From: Anastrepha obliqua
Taxonomy: Eukaryota; Arthropoda; Insecta; Diptera; Tephritidae
Length of the DNA: 64,000 nt
Assembly (NCBI RefSeq): GCF_027943255.1
Contig: NC_072893.1
Coordinates: 83,955,784 to 84,019,783, forward strand
Reading direction: 5' to 3'
Under the pieces are notes generated by a model. The model made no database searches and was not told the origin of the DNA. It saw nothing but the letters and a program-made list of their open reading frames with translations. Shown here piece after piece: positions 32,431 through 43,543 of the stretch; the stretch's first letter is position 1, and each line of letters starts with the position of its first letter. The translations under genes and the position numbers were made by a program.

Positions 32431-34500
32431 TTTTATGATGATGTACATGTAAACTTGAGAAACAAATGTTTGAATTCATACGCACTATAGTGGACCAGCT
32501 CAAAACGTGGAAACTCGGCCCCAAAATTACGAAATACGTCATAAACTTTATGACCCACCATAAATTTGCGGTACGCGTTACAAACCAATTATCCGATATC
32601 CGGCCCATGGCCAATGGAACCCCCCAGGGCTCACCCATATCCGTCATCATTTTCCTCATCGCCTACAACAAACTAAGCTTCATCATATCTCGTCACAAAG
32701 AATTCGATTTCTGTGCATCCGCGGACGACTTCTATATAATAATTAAAGAAAAAAAGGAAAAAATCCAGTAATAGACATGAGGAGCATCTTCAGGGACATA
32801 CTGGACTGGTGCAAGTATTCAGGAACAAGACTATCTCCAACAAAAAGCAAATACATCCACATTTGTTGTAAACACAATTGCAAATGCACAATCTTATCGC
32901 AGGAAATAAACCTCCAGCCAAGCAATGAATTAAGAGTACTAGGCGTCATATTTAACAAAAGATACATGTGGAACTCTCACATAGATTTAACGAGCACAGC
33001 ACTGATAACACAACTTAATGTTATAAAATGCCTGGCCACTCCAAAGTTTAATTGTGATACCCAAACTTTACTCACATTGGTCAAAACGCTACTCATTCCG
33101 AAAATAAATTATGGCATTTTTTTGTACGGGTTCGCCTCAAACTCATAGTTGAAAAAAATCAAAACAATACTCAATTCAGCTATAAGAACTGGCCTGGGGG
33201 CACTGCGCTCCACTCCAATTGCTTACATACTCTTCGAAGCCAATATAGGATCGGTAGAAAATCAGAGAGACTTGACCACGGCAAGGTTATTTAAAACAAT
33301 TTTTGTATCAAAACACAACCCTCTCCATAACATCACCCAAAACTACAAAAAAAGAAAATACATACCCAAACAAGAGCCAGCCACAGGCAAAATATTAAAC
33401 CTCAGTGCAAAACTCAATCTACCTACAAAATATCCAAAACATACCATCCACAACTCGCCTTCCTGGATACTGAACCCTAAAGCAATTAATACTACCTTAA
33501 GTAACTTAAACAAAAACAACACGAACCCAATCCAGTATCAAACAAAGTTCTACGAAATTAAAGAGAAATACCACAACTATACCTTCATCTACACAGACGG
33601 ATCTAAGATCGACAACAATACTACATACAGCATAACCTCACAAAACGAAGTTATAAAAATGTCAAACCTACCAAGCTATAGCTCAACATACTCTGCAGAA
33701 ATTACAGCCATATGTGAAGCTAATATATAAACACAATAAAGAGCAAAAACAAAAACTTCGCAATATGTTCTGATTCCCTCTTGGCCATCAACTCAATAAC
33801 AAACATATACAACTACGATCACTACCCAACCACCACTAGAAACATTATGATAGCGAAATACCCTAAAATCAAACTAATTTGGGTGCCGGGACACGCCAAC
33901 ATTACCGGAAATGAATTCGCTGACTACACCGCAAAACAAGCACATCAGACACCAACGCTAATGACAGATAACTTCAACTTAACCGACATTAAAAAACATA
34001 TAAAAAAACATTTGGTAACAAACAGAACCATACATGGACCTCAACCAATGACTGGTACCAACAGGTAAACCATACAAAAACCCACATAACGGAATTTATA
34101 AAAAATAATAAAAATAGGGTGACCCGACTAGACGTCATAAAGTTCGGGCGTCTTCGGCTAGGGCATACAAAGACTACACATGGACACTTCATGACTAACA
34201 CCAACCCAACTACGTGCACATGCAACCCGGACGTAATATGTACCATACCCCATATCCTTCTTCATTGCCCACTATACACCGCCCGCAGAAAACAAATCAT
34301 CAGCAACTCAAACCAAATGACGCATCTATCTTCCCCAACCTCCGATTCATAATCTTTAATAACCAAATTCCTTAAAATAACCGACCTATACCATAGAATT
34401 TAAGACACAATACAAAATAACTCCATATACACAGTTTAAGCGTAAGGCTTTATTTACAATTAGCTTATAAGATTTACTCTTTAAGTCAATTTTTTTTAAA
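32431..34500 (+). mobile_element. I-type LINE relic with RT and RNase H
   Basis: A 5'-truncated LINE. RT segments are KLGPKITKYVINFMTHHKFA, MANGTPQGSPISVIIF (PQGSP box), a YADD box degraded to SADDF, and LSPTKSKYIHI. A linker reads RTGLGALRSTPIAYILFEAN. An RNase H domain follows: FIYTDGSK, YSAEITAI, then after a frameshift CSDSLLAI, and WVPGHANITGNEFADYTAKQ. The tail is CTCNPDVICTIPHILLHCPL. Several frameshifts and a stop (TAG at 33146) kill it. RNase H combined with this layout indicates the I group. It is antisense to Cpr and mei-41. Confidence 0.82.
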
Positions 34501-35763
34501 TAAAAAAAAAATGTTTGAATTGTTTCCTTCGAAATTCGCGTGCACGTTTTCCTTTAATTTCTACAGGATAGGGTAAAATAGTAAGTACTCATTATTTCTT
34601 TACCCGTTGTTACCACCTTATGTACTGTCACATACCAGCTGGTATGAATTCGCTTTAGATTATATTTCATACAAGGTTTGCACTTTGACCTCATAGTCTT
34701 TTGTGCCCTTAACTCATTACACTACCTCATCCAGCGACACTTCCCTTATTAACTATTATTAATCACTATTTCTTATTTACTCGTGGGCTATGTATGATTG
34801 GAAACAAACTATTTACTAGATGCTGAAAAAATATCCCCTTTTATGAGATATAGCAAGTATAGTCATTTACTAATGATAATATGTTCATGCATATATTCTG
34901 AGGTGCTTTGGACAGGTTGCTAACCCAGTTTTTAGTTCGTACCTTAATGAATGTTTGTAGTTATGCCGCCTTCGAATTGCAATTTTTCTTTAGAACCTTT
35001 TTCAAGGCATAAGACATGCTCCATTTCGCAAATGAGGCACAACTGGCAGAAAGCAACTTTTTTTATATTTTGCTGTTTTTATTCCTATCATTATTGTTTA
35101 TTTCCCTACTGCTTTTAGAATTAAAAAACAAAACAGAAAAACACCAGACATAAGTTCTTAAAAGTTTATTTACAAAATGTAAAATTATTTAGTTATTAAA
35201 TAAAAAATAAAATTTTGTTTATTGACTTTCTTCATAAATTGCACATTGGTTACTAAAAAATGTCACACCAGTATGCAAAATAAATACGTACCTAATATTT
35301 GTTCACGTACATTTATTTATCAACGTAGGTCACTACTTACTTATTACGCTTAAAATCGAGATGTTTCTAAAAAATTAGATCATCTTACATGTAGTGTTGA
35401 ATTTTCTTTGTAAATTTCTTATGTGCAAGACTCCAAAACCCTTAATATTGTTTGAAAACTTCTCTTAACTAGACCAAGTTTTTAATTTACATTATAGCCA
35501 AATAACTAAAATAATAGCCGAGAAATAATGAGCATTCGCACAGATAAGGCATATACAGGAGATGATGTAGACGGAGGAATGTGATGCCTTCCGATTGAAA
35601 TATTGTTTCTTTTAAATACATTTTTTATTTTAATTTTTTAAATCTGGGTCTCATTCACGTACGGTGCACAGGTTGACGCCATAACACATTTTTCTACTTA
35701 ATGAGGAATTTTTAAAGGCTTTTTAGTTGCTGATTTTTGTAAAGATGTTGTATTTCAGCATTT
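34501..35763. other. 3' flank of Cpr, no other gene
   Basis: A/T-rich DNA downstream of Cpr (minus-strand sense). AATAAA on the reverse strand at 35624-35629, about 135 bases past the Cpr stop, is a plausible polyadenylation signal. Nothing else is recognised. Confidence 0.45.
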
Positions 35764-35908
35764 CTAGCTCCAGACATCAGCGGAATAACGTTTCTGGGCT
35801 TCCATTTTCTTAATATATTGCACAGCATCAGCTTCTCTCATGTTACCCTTGGCCACAAGAATTTTGACTAAAATATTTCTAACATCGACAGCCATATTTT
35901 TGGCATCA
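35764..35908 (-). CDS. Cpr: Cpr exon 8, C-terminus
   Basis: 145 nt: [20 protein letters not shown] to [17 protein letters not shown] and TAG. Acceptor TATTGCTTGCAG. The near-terminal Trp stacks on FAD in this family. Confidence 0.93.
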
Positions 35909-38900
35909 CTGCAAGCAATAGAATAAATAGGTATTTAACATTTAGCATTTCTTTGATTTTATCTACATATCTACGAGTACTTACCCGCAAATATAAAAGT
36001 GCCCTTTATTCTCTCCTATCACGTTCCAAATCAAATCAGCATCCTTTTCGATCAAATGGGTCACATAAATTTTCTCATTTTGATCACGTGAGAAAGCGGT
36101 CTTGAGGGTTAGTGTTCCCTTCTTTACGAACTCCTCAAGTTCCTTTAAATAAAATAGAAATTTCACAATAAACTCAGATAAAGAAGCGTATGATAAAAGT
36201 CCTACCTCCTCATAAATGAAGTCTTCGCTTTTCTTTCTGCAGCCAAAGTATAAAATTGATTCGCCAACTGTTTTGCCTTCATCGCGCAAGAATTGGCGCT
36301 CTTGAAGAAATCCGCGAAATGGAGCAAACCCAGTGCCTGGTCCAACCATAATAACTGGTATTTCTGTTTTCGTTGGTAGTCTGAATTGTGACCTACGTAT
36401 GAAAACTGGTACTCGTACATCCTCGCTGCCAGGTTTCTTATTTTTCAAATAAGTTGTTGCCACACCATTATTTACGCGTCCAGTTGGTGTTTTGTATTGC
36501 ACTAAAACGGCAGTGACATGTACGTGATTTGGATTCAACTGAAATTCAGATTGAAAAAGCGATAATCATATTGTTAGTAAAATTTTATCTTCATGATGAA
36601 AACAAATTTTAAGGTAAACGACTACAATTAATATGCATTACCTTAGAAGACGACGATATAGAGTAATAACGTGGTTGTAAGCGAGGCAACAATTCGCATA
36701 TATGATCTATAGGTGGTCTGCATGACTTAATATCCTCCAAGATGTGCACAATATTTCTACAAGCATCCTGTATCCAACTCTGATACTTTTCTTTACCTTC
36801 AGGAGATATGGAAGACATACTACGAAGAAATTCTTTATCGGCCTCATCAGTGCAGTATTCTGCCAATTCCTTGAGAATGTGCGTTCTTGGTATGGCAGTA
36901 ATTTCCAAGTAGTGTTTCAAAGCCGTGTGATACGTAGTAGGACAGGGGAATGGATGTTTCTTACTACTATCAGTGTCCGTGTTGATCAGCGAGAATACAG
37001 TGTTCAGATCAGCATTGCAAAGTTTGCCTAACTTTTCTACCAGTTCGCTATCATTAATGGGGTACATAGCAACATGATCGCCAGCATCGTATCGCATTTT
37101 AGATCCACTAATGTCCAACTCAATATGCATACATGAGCGATCGCCACCTTTGTGCAACTCACGGTTGACAAGGATGGTCGCAAGGAATGGGTTTTTGGCA
37201 TCAAACGGCGGACGTTGATTTTCTAAGGAGTGTAAACGGGCAATCTCACCACTATATACACGATCGGGTTGTACATTGGGTTGTTCCAGAAGACGATATT
37301 GACGCATAAGCACTTCTTCCCCACCGCCTTCAATGCCGAAAAAGTCGCAAACTGCAGGCCAAAAACGGTCCTTCCAAGTTATAAAGTCATCTTCAATGCT
37401 GAAAGATTTAGTGATAATACTTGTTAGCACTCTTTGAACATTTGACAGAATCTGTAAAATTTACTTACTTCGCATCGTCATCACCAAGTCCCAATTCGAA
37501 GACACGTGTAGCACCCAGCTCTTCCAACCGCTGATCTACATAAATTGCCATTTTGTTGTAATGCTCATAGGTTTTGTTGCCAAGTCCGAATACCTATAAG
37601 GAAAAATGTACAAATGTAGAATGTTTATTTCAAGGCGACTATTAGAAACAAAAAAACTACTGATGACAAAACATGTCTTCCAAAGGTAATAAATTACCCT
37701 CAACTGCAAAGTTTTTAATATTAGATCATTTTTATTATTACATAAATTATCTAATACGTCAACGCTGTGAGAGTGCAACAGCCGTATTAAGGATATCGTC
37801 GAAGGTGCAATTTTGCACCATCGGCGAGCAGCCAATCCGATCAACATTTTTCAAGTTTTTGCTATTACGCCATTTATACATAGATTTTCAGAGAACATTA
37901 AATTTCTAAGTTAAAAGCTATACTGCAAAGATTTAAATAGTTTGACAACAACCATCAAAATATTTCATCATCAAACGCTTTATGCAAGAGCACATTATAA
38001 GTTTTGACAGAGCAACAGAAAACTAATCACCAATGAGGTTATGCGCTATCAGCTGTCGCCAACATAATCAGCTGTTTCAGTTGTAAAAGAGACAACCCTG
38101 TGTTGCGCATCGTACCTGGTACTGCAATGCAGATGGCGCGATATTCGACTTCAACATAGATTTTCAGAATTACGATACGTTTCTCTACTTTCAATTCAGT
38201 CAGTAGAAACTAAAAAACAAAAATAAAACACGCACAGGCAATGTACGAACAATATCGGTTTTAAGTATTTGCCTATGGTATATACCTACATACATATACA
38301 TATACCTACATATGTAGTTTTGAAGAGACTTTAATTTGTCTTTAATAAATTTATTCATATTTGATCATGCATGAATAGTTTACGAAATACGAATATTATC
38401 GCAGCCTGGCAAAAAATTAGTAATATTTTATATGCAATTGACATTTATTTCATTTAATATTTGATTTAAACTAAATGCCAGCAGACAGACCTTAACCTCA
38501 AATTTGCTTAAATTTCAAAATTTTAATTTTAACGGTACCATTGTATTCCTATAATTTTGTTTTTATGAGCAGTTTAAACTAAGTTTCTTCAACTGCGAGA
38601 CTAAAATTAATCGGGCTCTCTTTTGCATTTGATTTTCAATATATACATATTTACATATAACGTCAGCGGCAAAAGAAAGTATGCACCATATATGTATAAG
38701 TTTTGACTATTTGTTTATTTATTTTGTAATTTCAAATATTTTTTCATAAAAATATAGTTTATACTACAACAAGAGCGATATATGTAAAGCAAAGTTTCAA
38801 ACCTTGTTTAAAAATTGTAAAAATTCTGCACATTTTCAGCAAACTTTTAAACTTTTTACTCAGGATTTTTAATAAAATTGGGGTATGCAGTTTTATAGAT

Positions 38901-41900
38901 CATTGAATTTTGGTATAATAAAGTGCAAGCCTTGAAATCGAACGTAGAATCTCTCTTGTCCACAAGTGCTACTTTGGACTAAGTAGGCAATTAAGTAGTA
39001 AACTTTTCTCTCGACGAACAAAACCATCGTTCTACAAGACTCTCATCATGCCTGTCCTAACGTATGGCGCAGAAGCTTGGACGATGACAACATCCGATGA
39101 GGCGTCACTTGGAGTGTTCGAGAGAAAGATTCTACGCAAGATTTTTGGACCTTTGCACGTTGCCGACGGCGAATATCGCAGGCGATGGAACGATGAGCTG
39201 TATGAGCTTTACGACGACACAGACATAGCGCAGCGAATAAAGATCCACCGGCTACGTTAGCTGAGTCATGTCGTCCGAATGAATACAAACGCTCCGGCTG
39301 TGAAAGTATTCGATGCGGTACAAGCTGGTGGTAGCGAAGGAAGAGGAATGAGCTCATATTATAGACCGGCAGCTTATGAAATGGAAAATAGGTCCAAAAA
39401 TGCTATGTTTCGTTACAAACTTTCTCACAAATCGCAAACTCGAAGTTAACGTAAACGGCTTTCTTTCACCAACACTTCTCCTATATAATTGTACGCCGCA
39501 AAGCTCACCTCTCTCCGCCCTTTTGTTTATTATCGCTTTTGATGATATCAGTCGAATAATAGAAAAATATAAAGGAATTGAGCACCAGATCTATGCAGAT
39601 GATATTTTAATGTACTCGAAAGTTTCCGACATTTCTTAAGCTCAATCTCTATTTTCAAATATTCTTGCCGACATTGATACATGGTCGCTGGAGTCTGGTG
39701 CCTCACTTTCTTTAGAAAAAACCCATATGCTTCATATTTGTAGGAAACACAAATGCACTGGGATAACTCTAACACATAACAACACAAACATCAAATGTGA
39801 AACACAGTTAAAAATACTAGGTTTAACCTTTGACTCTAAATACAACTTCAACTCACATTGTAAATACATTAGAAGTTCTTTAATGACTAGGCTAAACATT
39901 GTAAAATATATTTCATCTAAGCAATCCCATCTTCATCCGAATACAGTCATCAATGTTGTCAGAGCTCTGCTTCTTTCGAAAATTGACTACGGGCTCCCTA
40001 TATACGGAAACTGCTCAAAATCGAATATCAAAATGTTGAATGCACCATACCATTGCGCAATACGACGGAGTCTCAGGGCATTTCCAACCTCACCTACTAA
40101 CACCATTCTTGCTGAATCATCACTACCCAGCATTCCAAATAGAATTATTGATCTTACGCGCCAACTTTTTGCGGTCGACAATGGAAGATCAATGACGTAC
40201 TTCCTCCCAACAAACTGTTGATGTTATCTAAACAAAACACACCAAACGAAGTTTTTCAACAAACCTTAACTGAACTCAAATCCAAATATCTAAGTAATGG
40301 CTGGAAGTTACTGATGTATGTCAGCAATAACGTCTTCGTTCAACCATAATCCAATAATTGAATCAATTAGAGACATGGTCATCGGTGCGCCTCGAAAAAT
40401 TAAACTTACTTGGATTCCGGGTCACGCTGGAATAAAAGGAAACTACTATGCAGACGCTGCTGCAAAAAATGTTATAAGGACACCTACTTTAGTTTACGAC
40501 ATTCTAACCAAATCCGACATTCTCAACCTAGTCAAACATATAAGATACCAAGAAGATGCAAGCGATTGGAAGACATACAAACACCATAACACAGAAATTA
40601 ATGAAGACAAAAAGCGAATTACTTATACATCATCTTTACCCACAAGTGCCATGAGGACATTTACCAGATTAAGAATTGGGCACACTATCATAACACATGC
40701 CCACTTACTGTCGGGTGATAGTCCTTCCGAATGTCCTCTTTGTGACCACACCGTCACTAGCAAACATTTACTTACTCTCTGCACGATCCTGCACGATTCA
40801 TCAGTCAGCTATGACAACATTGATATCATAAAACTGCTTAAAACACCCTCGGATGAAAACAATATGACAATATACAACTTCTTGAAAAACAATGACTTGT
40901 TAAAATATATTTAAGATACTAACACTTGCACTAACACTTGGCAAATAGTTTTTACTCATATGTAACTTTAACTAAAATGGCGGCTGAGGGCCTCGTAGTG
41001 AGTGCTGCGTTTTGATATTTATGTAATAATATTAGTTTTGTTAGATAAATTTAATAAAATAAAATAAAAAATAAAAAAAATAATAATAATGCAATAGTTT
41101 AATAAATTTAAGAAAATAAATAAAATGATAATAAAAAAATTTATAAAATTCTTGTTCTTAAACATTTCTTATAGGATTTCTTTTTCAAACGTTTTCAACC
41201 CGGGCACCGTTCCAATTACAATTAGCTTTTTTTCAAATGTTTTGTGTAAGCTTAATTTGTATTCAAGTTAACTTGTAATACATTTACTTTAAGTTTATTT
41301 TAGATATGCCCACATGTAGGTATAATAAGTAAATATGATTACTATTTCCTTTCATATTTAATCAACAGTCTTTTACCCGCCTTATGGTAATTTTAGGAAA
41401 TTTAAGACCATACTCATACTCACCGCATAATTCAAGCCATTTAAATCAGCATCACCGTTTAAAAGCCATTCATAGAATTCCATTGCATTATCTGTGGGAT
41501 CGCCTTCACCATATGTAGCCAAACAGAATACAGCTAGCGAATTAGGAATGTCTTTCAATTGCAAAAGCTCTTCCTGTGTACAAAGAAGAAAGGGAATAAT
41601 AAGTATTAGCGGCATTTACATTAAAGTGAAGTTGAGTGTATGCGAATATGTAAATGCATTTAAGTGAAAAGCAAGGTTAGGGTAAAATAGGCTAAAGTAA
41701 ACTAGAATGGGTTGGAATTACCATATCACATTCTTCCGGATCCGCTACCATACCCTTCAGGCGATAACGTAAGCCCTCTTTCGCCAGACGGCCTGCAAAC
41801 TCCTCACCAGTGCCTGTCTGAGAACCATAAAAGACAACTAAACTGCGGCCGGAAGCTTTCAATTTCTTGATAAAAGAATTTTCGGATGAAGTAGCGGTGC

Positions 41901-42157
41901 TTACTGTTGTGGGCCTAAAATGTAGAAAACAAATAGTTATTTATGTTGTTGTTTTCAAATTAAATTTCTTTTGTTTTAATCATAAACCTGCATACTTACT
42001 GTATTGAGTAAGAACGAACAGGCTCCTCTTCCTTCTTGCGGCTGCGCATAAAGTACCATGTCGCGCCTCCAATTAATGCCAGCAGCAAGGCAATATCCAA
42101 TATGCCCAAGAATGGTTCATCACCAGCGGGGATTTCTTCGATTTTCTCAGCTGACAT
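35764..42157 (-). CDS. Cpr: NADPH-cytochrome P450 reductase, complete gene
   Basis: ER-membrane diflavin enzyme that passes electrons from NADPH through FAD and FMN to microsomal P450s. Eight coding exons: 42157-42000, 41914-41722, 41573-41424, 37593-37469, 37398-36642, 36538-36206, 36142-35985 and 35908-35764. They sum to 2019 nt, 672 residues (fly CPR is 679). N-terminal anchor [17 protein letters not shown] (~20-36); FMN motifs [23 protein letters not shown] and [13 protein letters not shown] motif [13 protein letters not shown] motifs [12 protein letters not shown] and [11 protein letters not shown]-terminus ADVWS with the conserved aromatic residue. The start is the ATG of [12 protein letters not shown]. 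An in-frame upstream ATG (42232) is on the intron side of a splice acceptor. Intron 3 is 3.8 kb and full of LINE remnants. GTGF in place of the usual GTG(V/L/I) is unusual. Confidence 0.96.
35985..36142 (-). CDS. Cpr: Cpr exon 7
   Basis: 158 nt: [20 protein letters not shown] to GHFYICG, ending inside the Gly codon (GG|T). Donor GTAAGT. Part of the NADPH-binding domain. Confidence 0.93.
36206..36538 (-). CDS. Cpr: Cpr exon 6
   Basis: 333 nt: [20 protein letters not shown] to SEDFIYEE. Contains GVATTYL (FAD) and [12 protein letters not shown] (NADPH). Acceptor GAATTTCAG; donor GTAGGA is the weakest splice site of the gene. Confidence 0.94.
36642..37398 (-). CDS. Cpr: Cpr exon 5
   Basis: 757 nt from acceptor AATCTTTCAG to donor GTAATG. 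Encodes [20 protein letters not shown] through the connecting domain to [13 protein letters not shown], the FAD-binding motif. Confidence 0.95.
37469..37593 (-). CDS. Cpr: Cpr exon 4
   Basis: 125 nt: [20 protein letters not shown] to GLGDDDA plus two bases of the next codon. Acceptor TTCCTTATAG, donor GTAAGT. Completes the flavodoxin-like domain. Confidence 0.92.
38970..39363 (+). mobile_element. RTE-like LINE 3' fragment in Cpr intron 3
   Basis: A forward frame reads [20 protein letters not shown], then [20 protein letters not shown], then [12 protein letters not shown]. The TYGAE(A/T)WT and FER(K/R)xLRxIxGP motifs belong to the C-terminal side of reverse transcriptases of the RTE type and relatives. 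Truncated at both ends. It joins directly to an I-type LINE at ~39364. Confidence 0.65.
39364..41100 (+). mobile_element. I-type LINE relic in Cpr intron 3
   Basis: RT starts at [20 protein letters not shown], followed by [32 protein letters not shown] (YADD intact), [17 protein letters not shown] and [14 protein letters not shown]. The first part of RNase H is missing around 40310, but [20 protein letters not shown] remains. The tail reads [15 protein letters not shown] and [15 protein letters not shown]. The 3' end is A-rich with (TAA)n-like repeats (41048-41095), as in I elements. Same family as 32431-34500. It lies antisense in the Cpr intron and is broken by stops and a deletion. Confidence 0.82.
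41424..41573 (-). CDS. Cpr: Cpr exon 3
   Basis: 150 nt, phase 0 at both ends, [20 protein letters not shown] continuing [20 protein letters not shown] to LNYA. The donor GTGAGT opens the 3.8-kb LINE-filled intron. Confidence 0.93.
41722..41914 (-). CDS. Cpr: Cpr exon 2, FMN-binding start
   Basis: 193 nt from acceptor CTACATTTTAG to donor GTAATT. Encodes [20 protein letters not shown] through [19 protein letters not shown] and ADPEECDM. Contains the FMN phosphate-binding loop. Confidence 0.93.
42000..42157 (-). CDS. Cpr: Cpr exon 1, membrane anchor
   Basis: Encodes [19 protein letters not shown] followed by the hydrophobic anchor and [15 protein letters not shown], stopping inside the next codon (CA|G). 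Donor GTAAGT at 41999-41994. The acceptor TATATTTCAG ends at 42166, so the exon continues upstream to 42165 as 5' UTR. Confidence 0.93.
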
Positions 42158-42532
42158 TTTGTCTACTGAAATATAAAATAATAAAGAAATTAAAATATAA
42201 CCGCAACATTTTTTAAATACACAATTGTTCAAGAGAAAATATCATAGATTTACTCGCCTGCACATTTGTGCATATGTATGTATGCACCTACTACAGGTAA
42301 ATACAAAGTACATATGTATATGTATTTTTATGCAAATGCAAAAAATAAATATGCAACGTGTTAATGTCCGAGCGGCGAAATGCCGCTGCTGCCATCACTT
42401 CGTCGCCACCACGCAAGACACTGACGTTGTCGACACTGTTCTGCGCTTTTTTTGTTTTTGCTAAATTATCGACTTTACGCATTAAATATGCCACGTAAGC
42501 ACTTTCATTAAAGTAAACGCAGCTAAAAACAA

Positions 42533-43465
42533 GTAAGGAAGGCTAATATCGCTTCGGATCGAACTTTATATACCCGCACACAATTTCGTAAAATTTAATT
42601 TAGGCTGGCTACTAATTAGTGGAACCAAACAAACTTATAGACAAAGAGTGTAACATCAGAAAGACGGTTTGAGATTTAGTCTTAACATACCAACAAGTAG
42701 GCGCGGTTTTATCACGTTTAATGTTGGCGGCCGTAGTAGCCGAATGGGTTGGTGCGTGACTACCATTCGGAATTCACAAAGAGAACGTAGGTTCGAATCT
42801 CGGTGAAACACCAAAATTAAGAAAAACATTTTTCTAATAGCGGTCGCCCCTCGGTAGGTAATGGCGAACCTCCGATGTATTTCTGCCATGAAAAAACTCC
42901 TCATAAAAATATCTGCCGTTCAGAGTCGGCTTGAAACTGTAGGTCCCTCGATCTGTGGAATAACAGCAAGACGCACGCCACAAATAGGAGGAGGAGCTCC
43001 GAAATTAAAATGTCGGATATAGATGAGGTGGGGAACAACACGTGTACCAAATTTGGGCAAGTTTCTTTAAGTCTTTATAGAGATGCATCCACTTACCTAA
43101 AATTGGTTGACACAGCAGATTTTTCAAAATTTTATTTGCAACGTTTTTTTTTTGGGTACATCCATTTGAACTCAATTTTAGTAATTTTCCATCTTTATAA
43201 CAGTCACACGCATCACGTTTTATGCTTTTTTAAAAATTAGCCTACCTACCAGCCTACCTTGGCTGAAGAGTAATATGTGTAATATAAAATATAATACTTT
43301 TTGCTCGGGTTATAATGCCCACGAACGGACGGAGGAACAGACAGGCATGACCAAATAGACATCTCTCATCATTCTGAGCATTTTAATATATAAATGTCTA
43401 TATCTATCTCGATTATTTAATGCTATTATATACAACCGTTATGTGAACAAAATTATAACACCCTT
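42533..43465 (+). repeat. Dispersed dipteran repeat with nested SINE
   Basis: Opens AAGTAAGGAAGGCTAATATC, then GAACTTTATATACCCGCAC. It closes with CACGAACGGACGGAGGAACA, GACAGGCATGACCAAATAGA and ATCATTCTGAGCATTTTAAT. These phrases recall a repeat common in higher flies (AAGTAAGGAAGGCTAAGTTC ... ACGGACGGACAGACATGGCT). I recall this pattern but cannot name its class. The SINE at 42726-43000 splits it. Confidence 0.5.
42726..43000 (+). repeat. tRNA-headed SINE, near full length
   Basis: The head GTAGCCGAATGGGTTGGTGC resembles an RNA polymerase III A box and AGGTTCGAATCTC a B box, spaced as in a tRNA. The body holds TTTCTAATAGCGGTCG, TTTCTGCCATGAAAAAACTC, AAAATATCTGCCGTTCAGAG and GCCACAAATAGGAGGAGGAG. 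The same order appears at 50500-50820, 45615-45795 and, reversed, 25850-26050. Confidence 0.85.
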
Positions 43466-43543
43466 GGACACAAGTATACGCATGCATAAAAAAGTGAGCA
43501 AAAATGGGGAAACGTGATCTAGGCAGTGTGCGACTCATTTTAA

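Noticed and set aside
42158..42232. In-frame upstream ATG that would add 25 residues to CPR
   Set aside because: The stretch contains a strong acceptor (TATATTTCAG) at 42167 and the extension has no counterpart in CPR proteins. [12 protein letters not shown] is the proper start.
42726..42800. tRNA gene suggested by A-box and B-box-like sequences
   Set aside because: The same head occurs in several copies attached to a common SINE body, and the cloverleaf arms do not pair as in a true tRNA.
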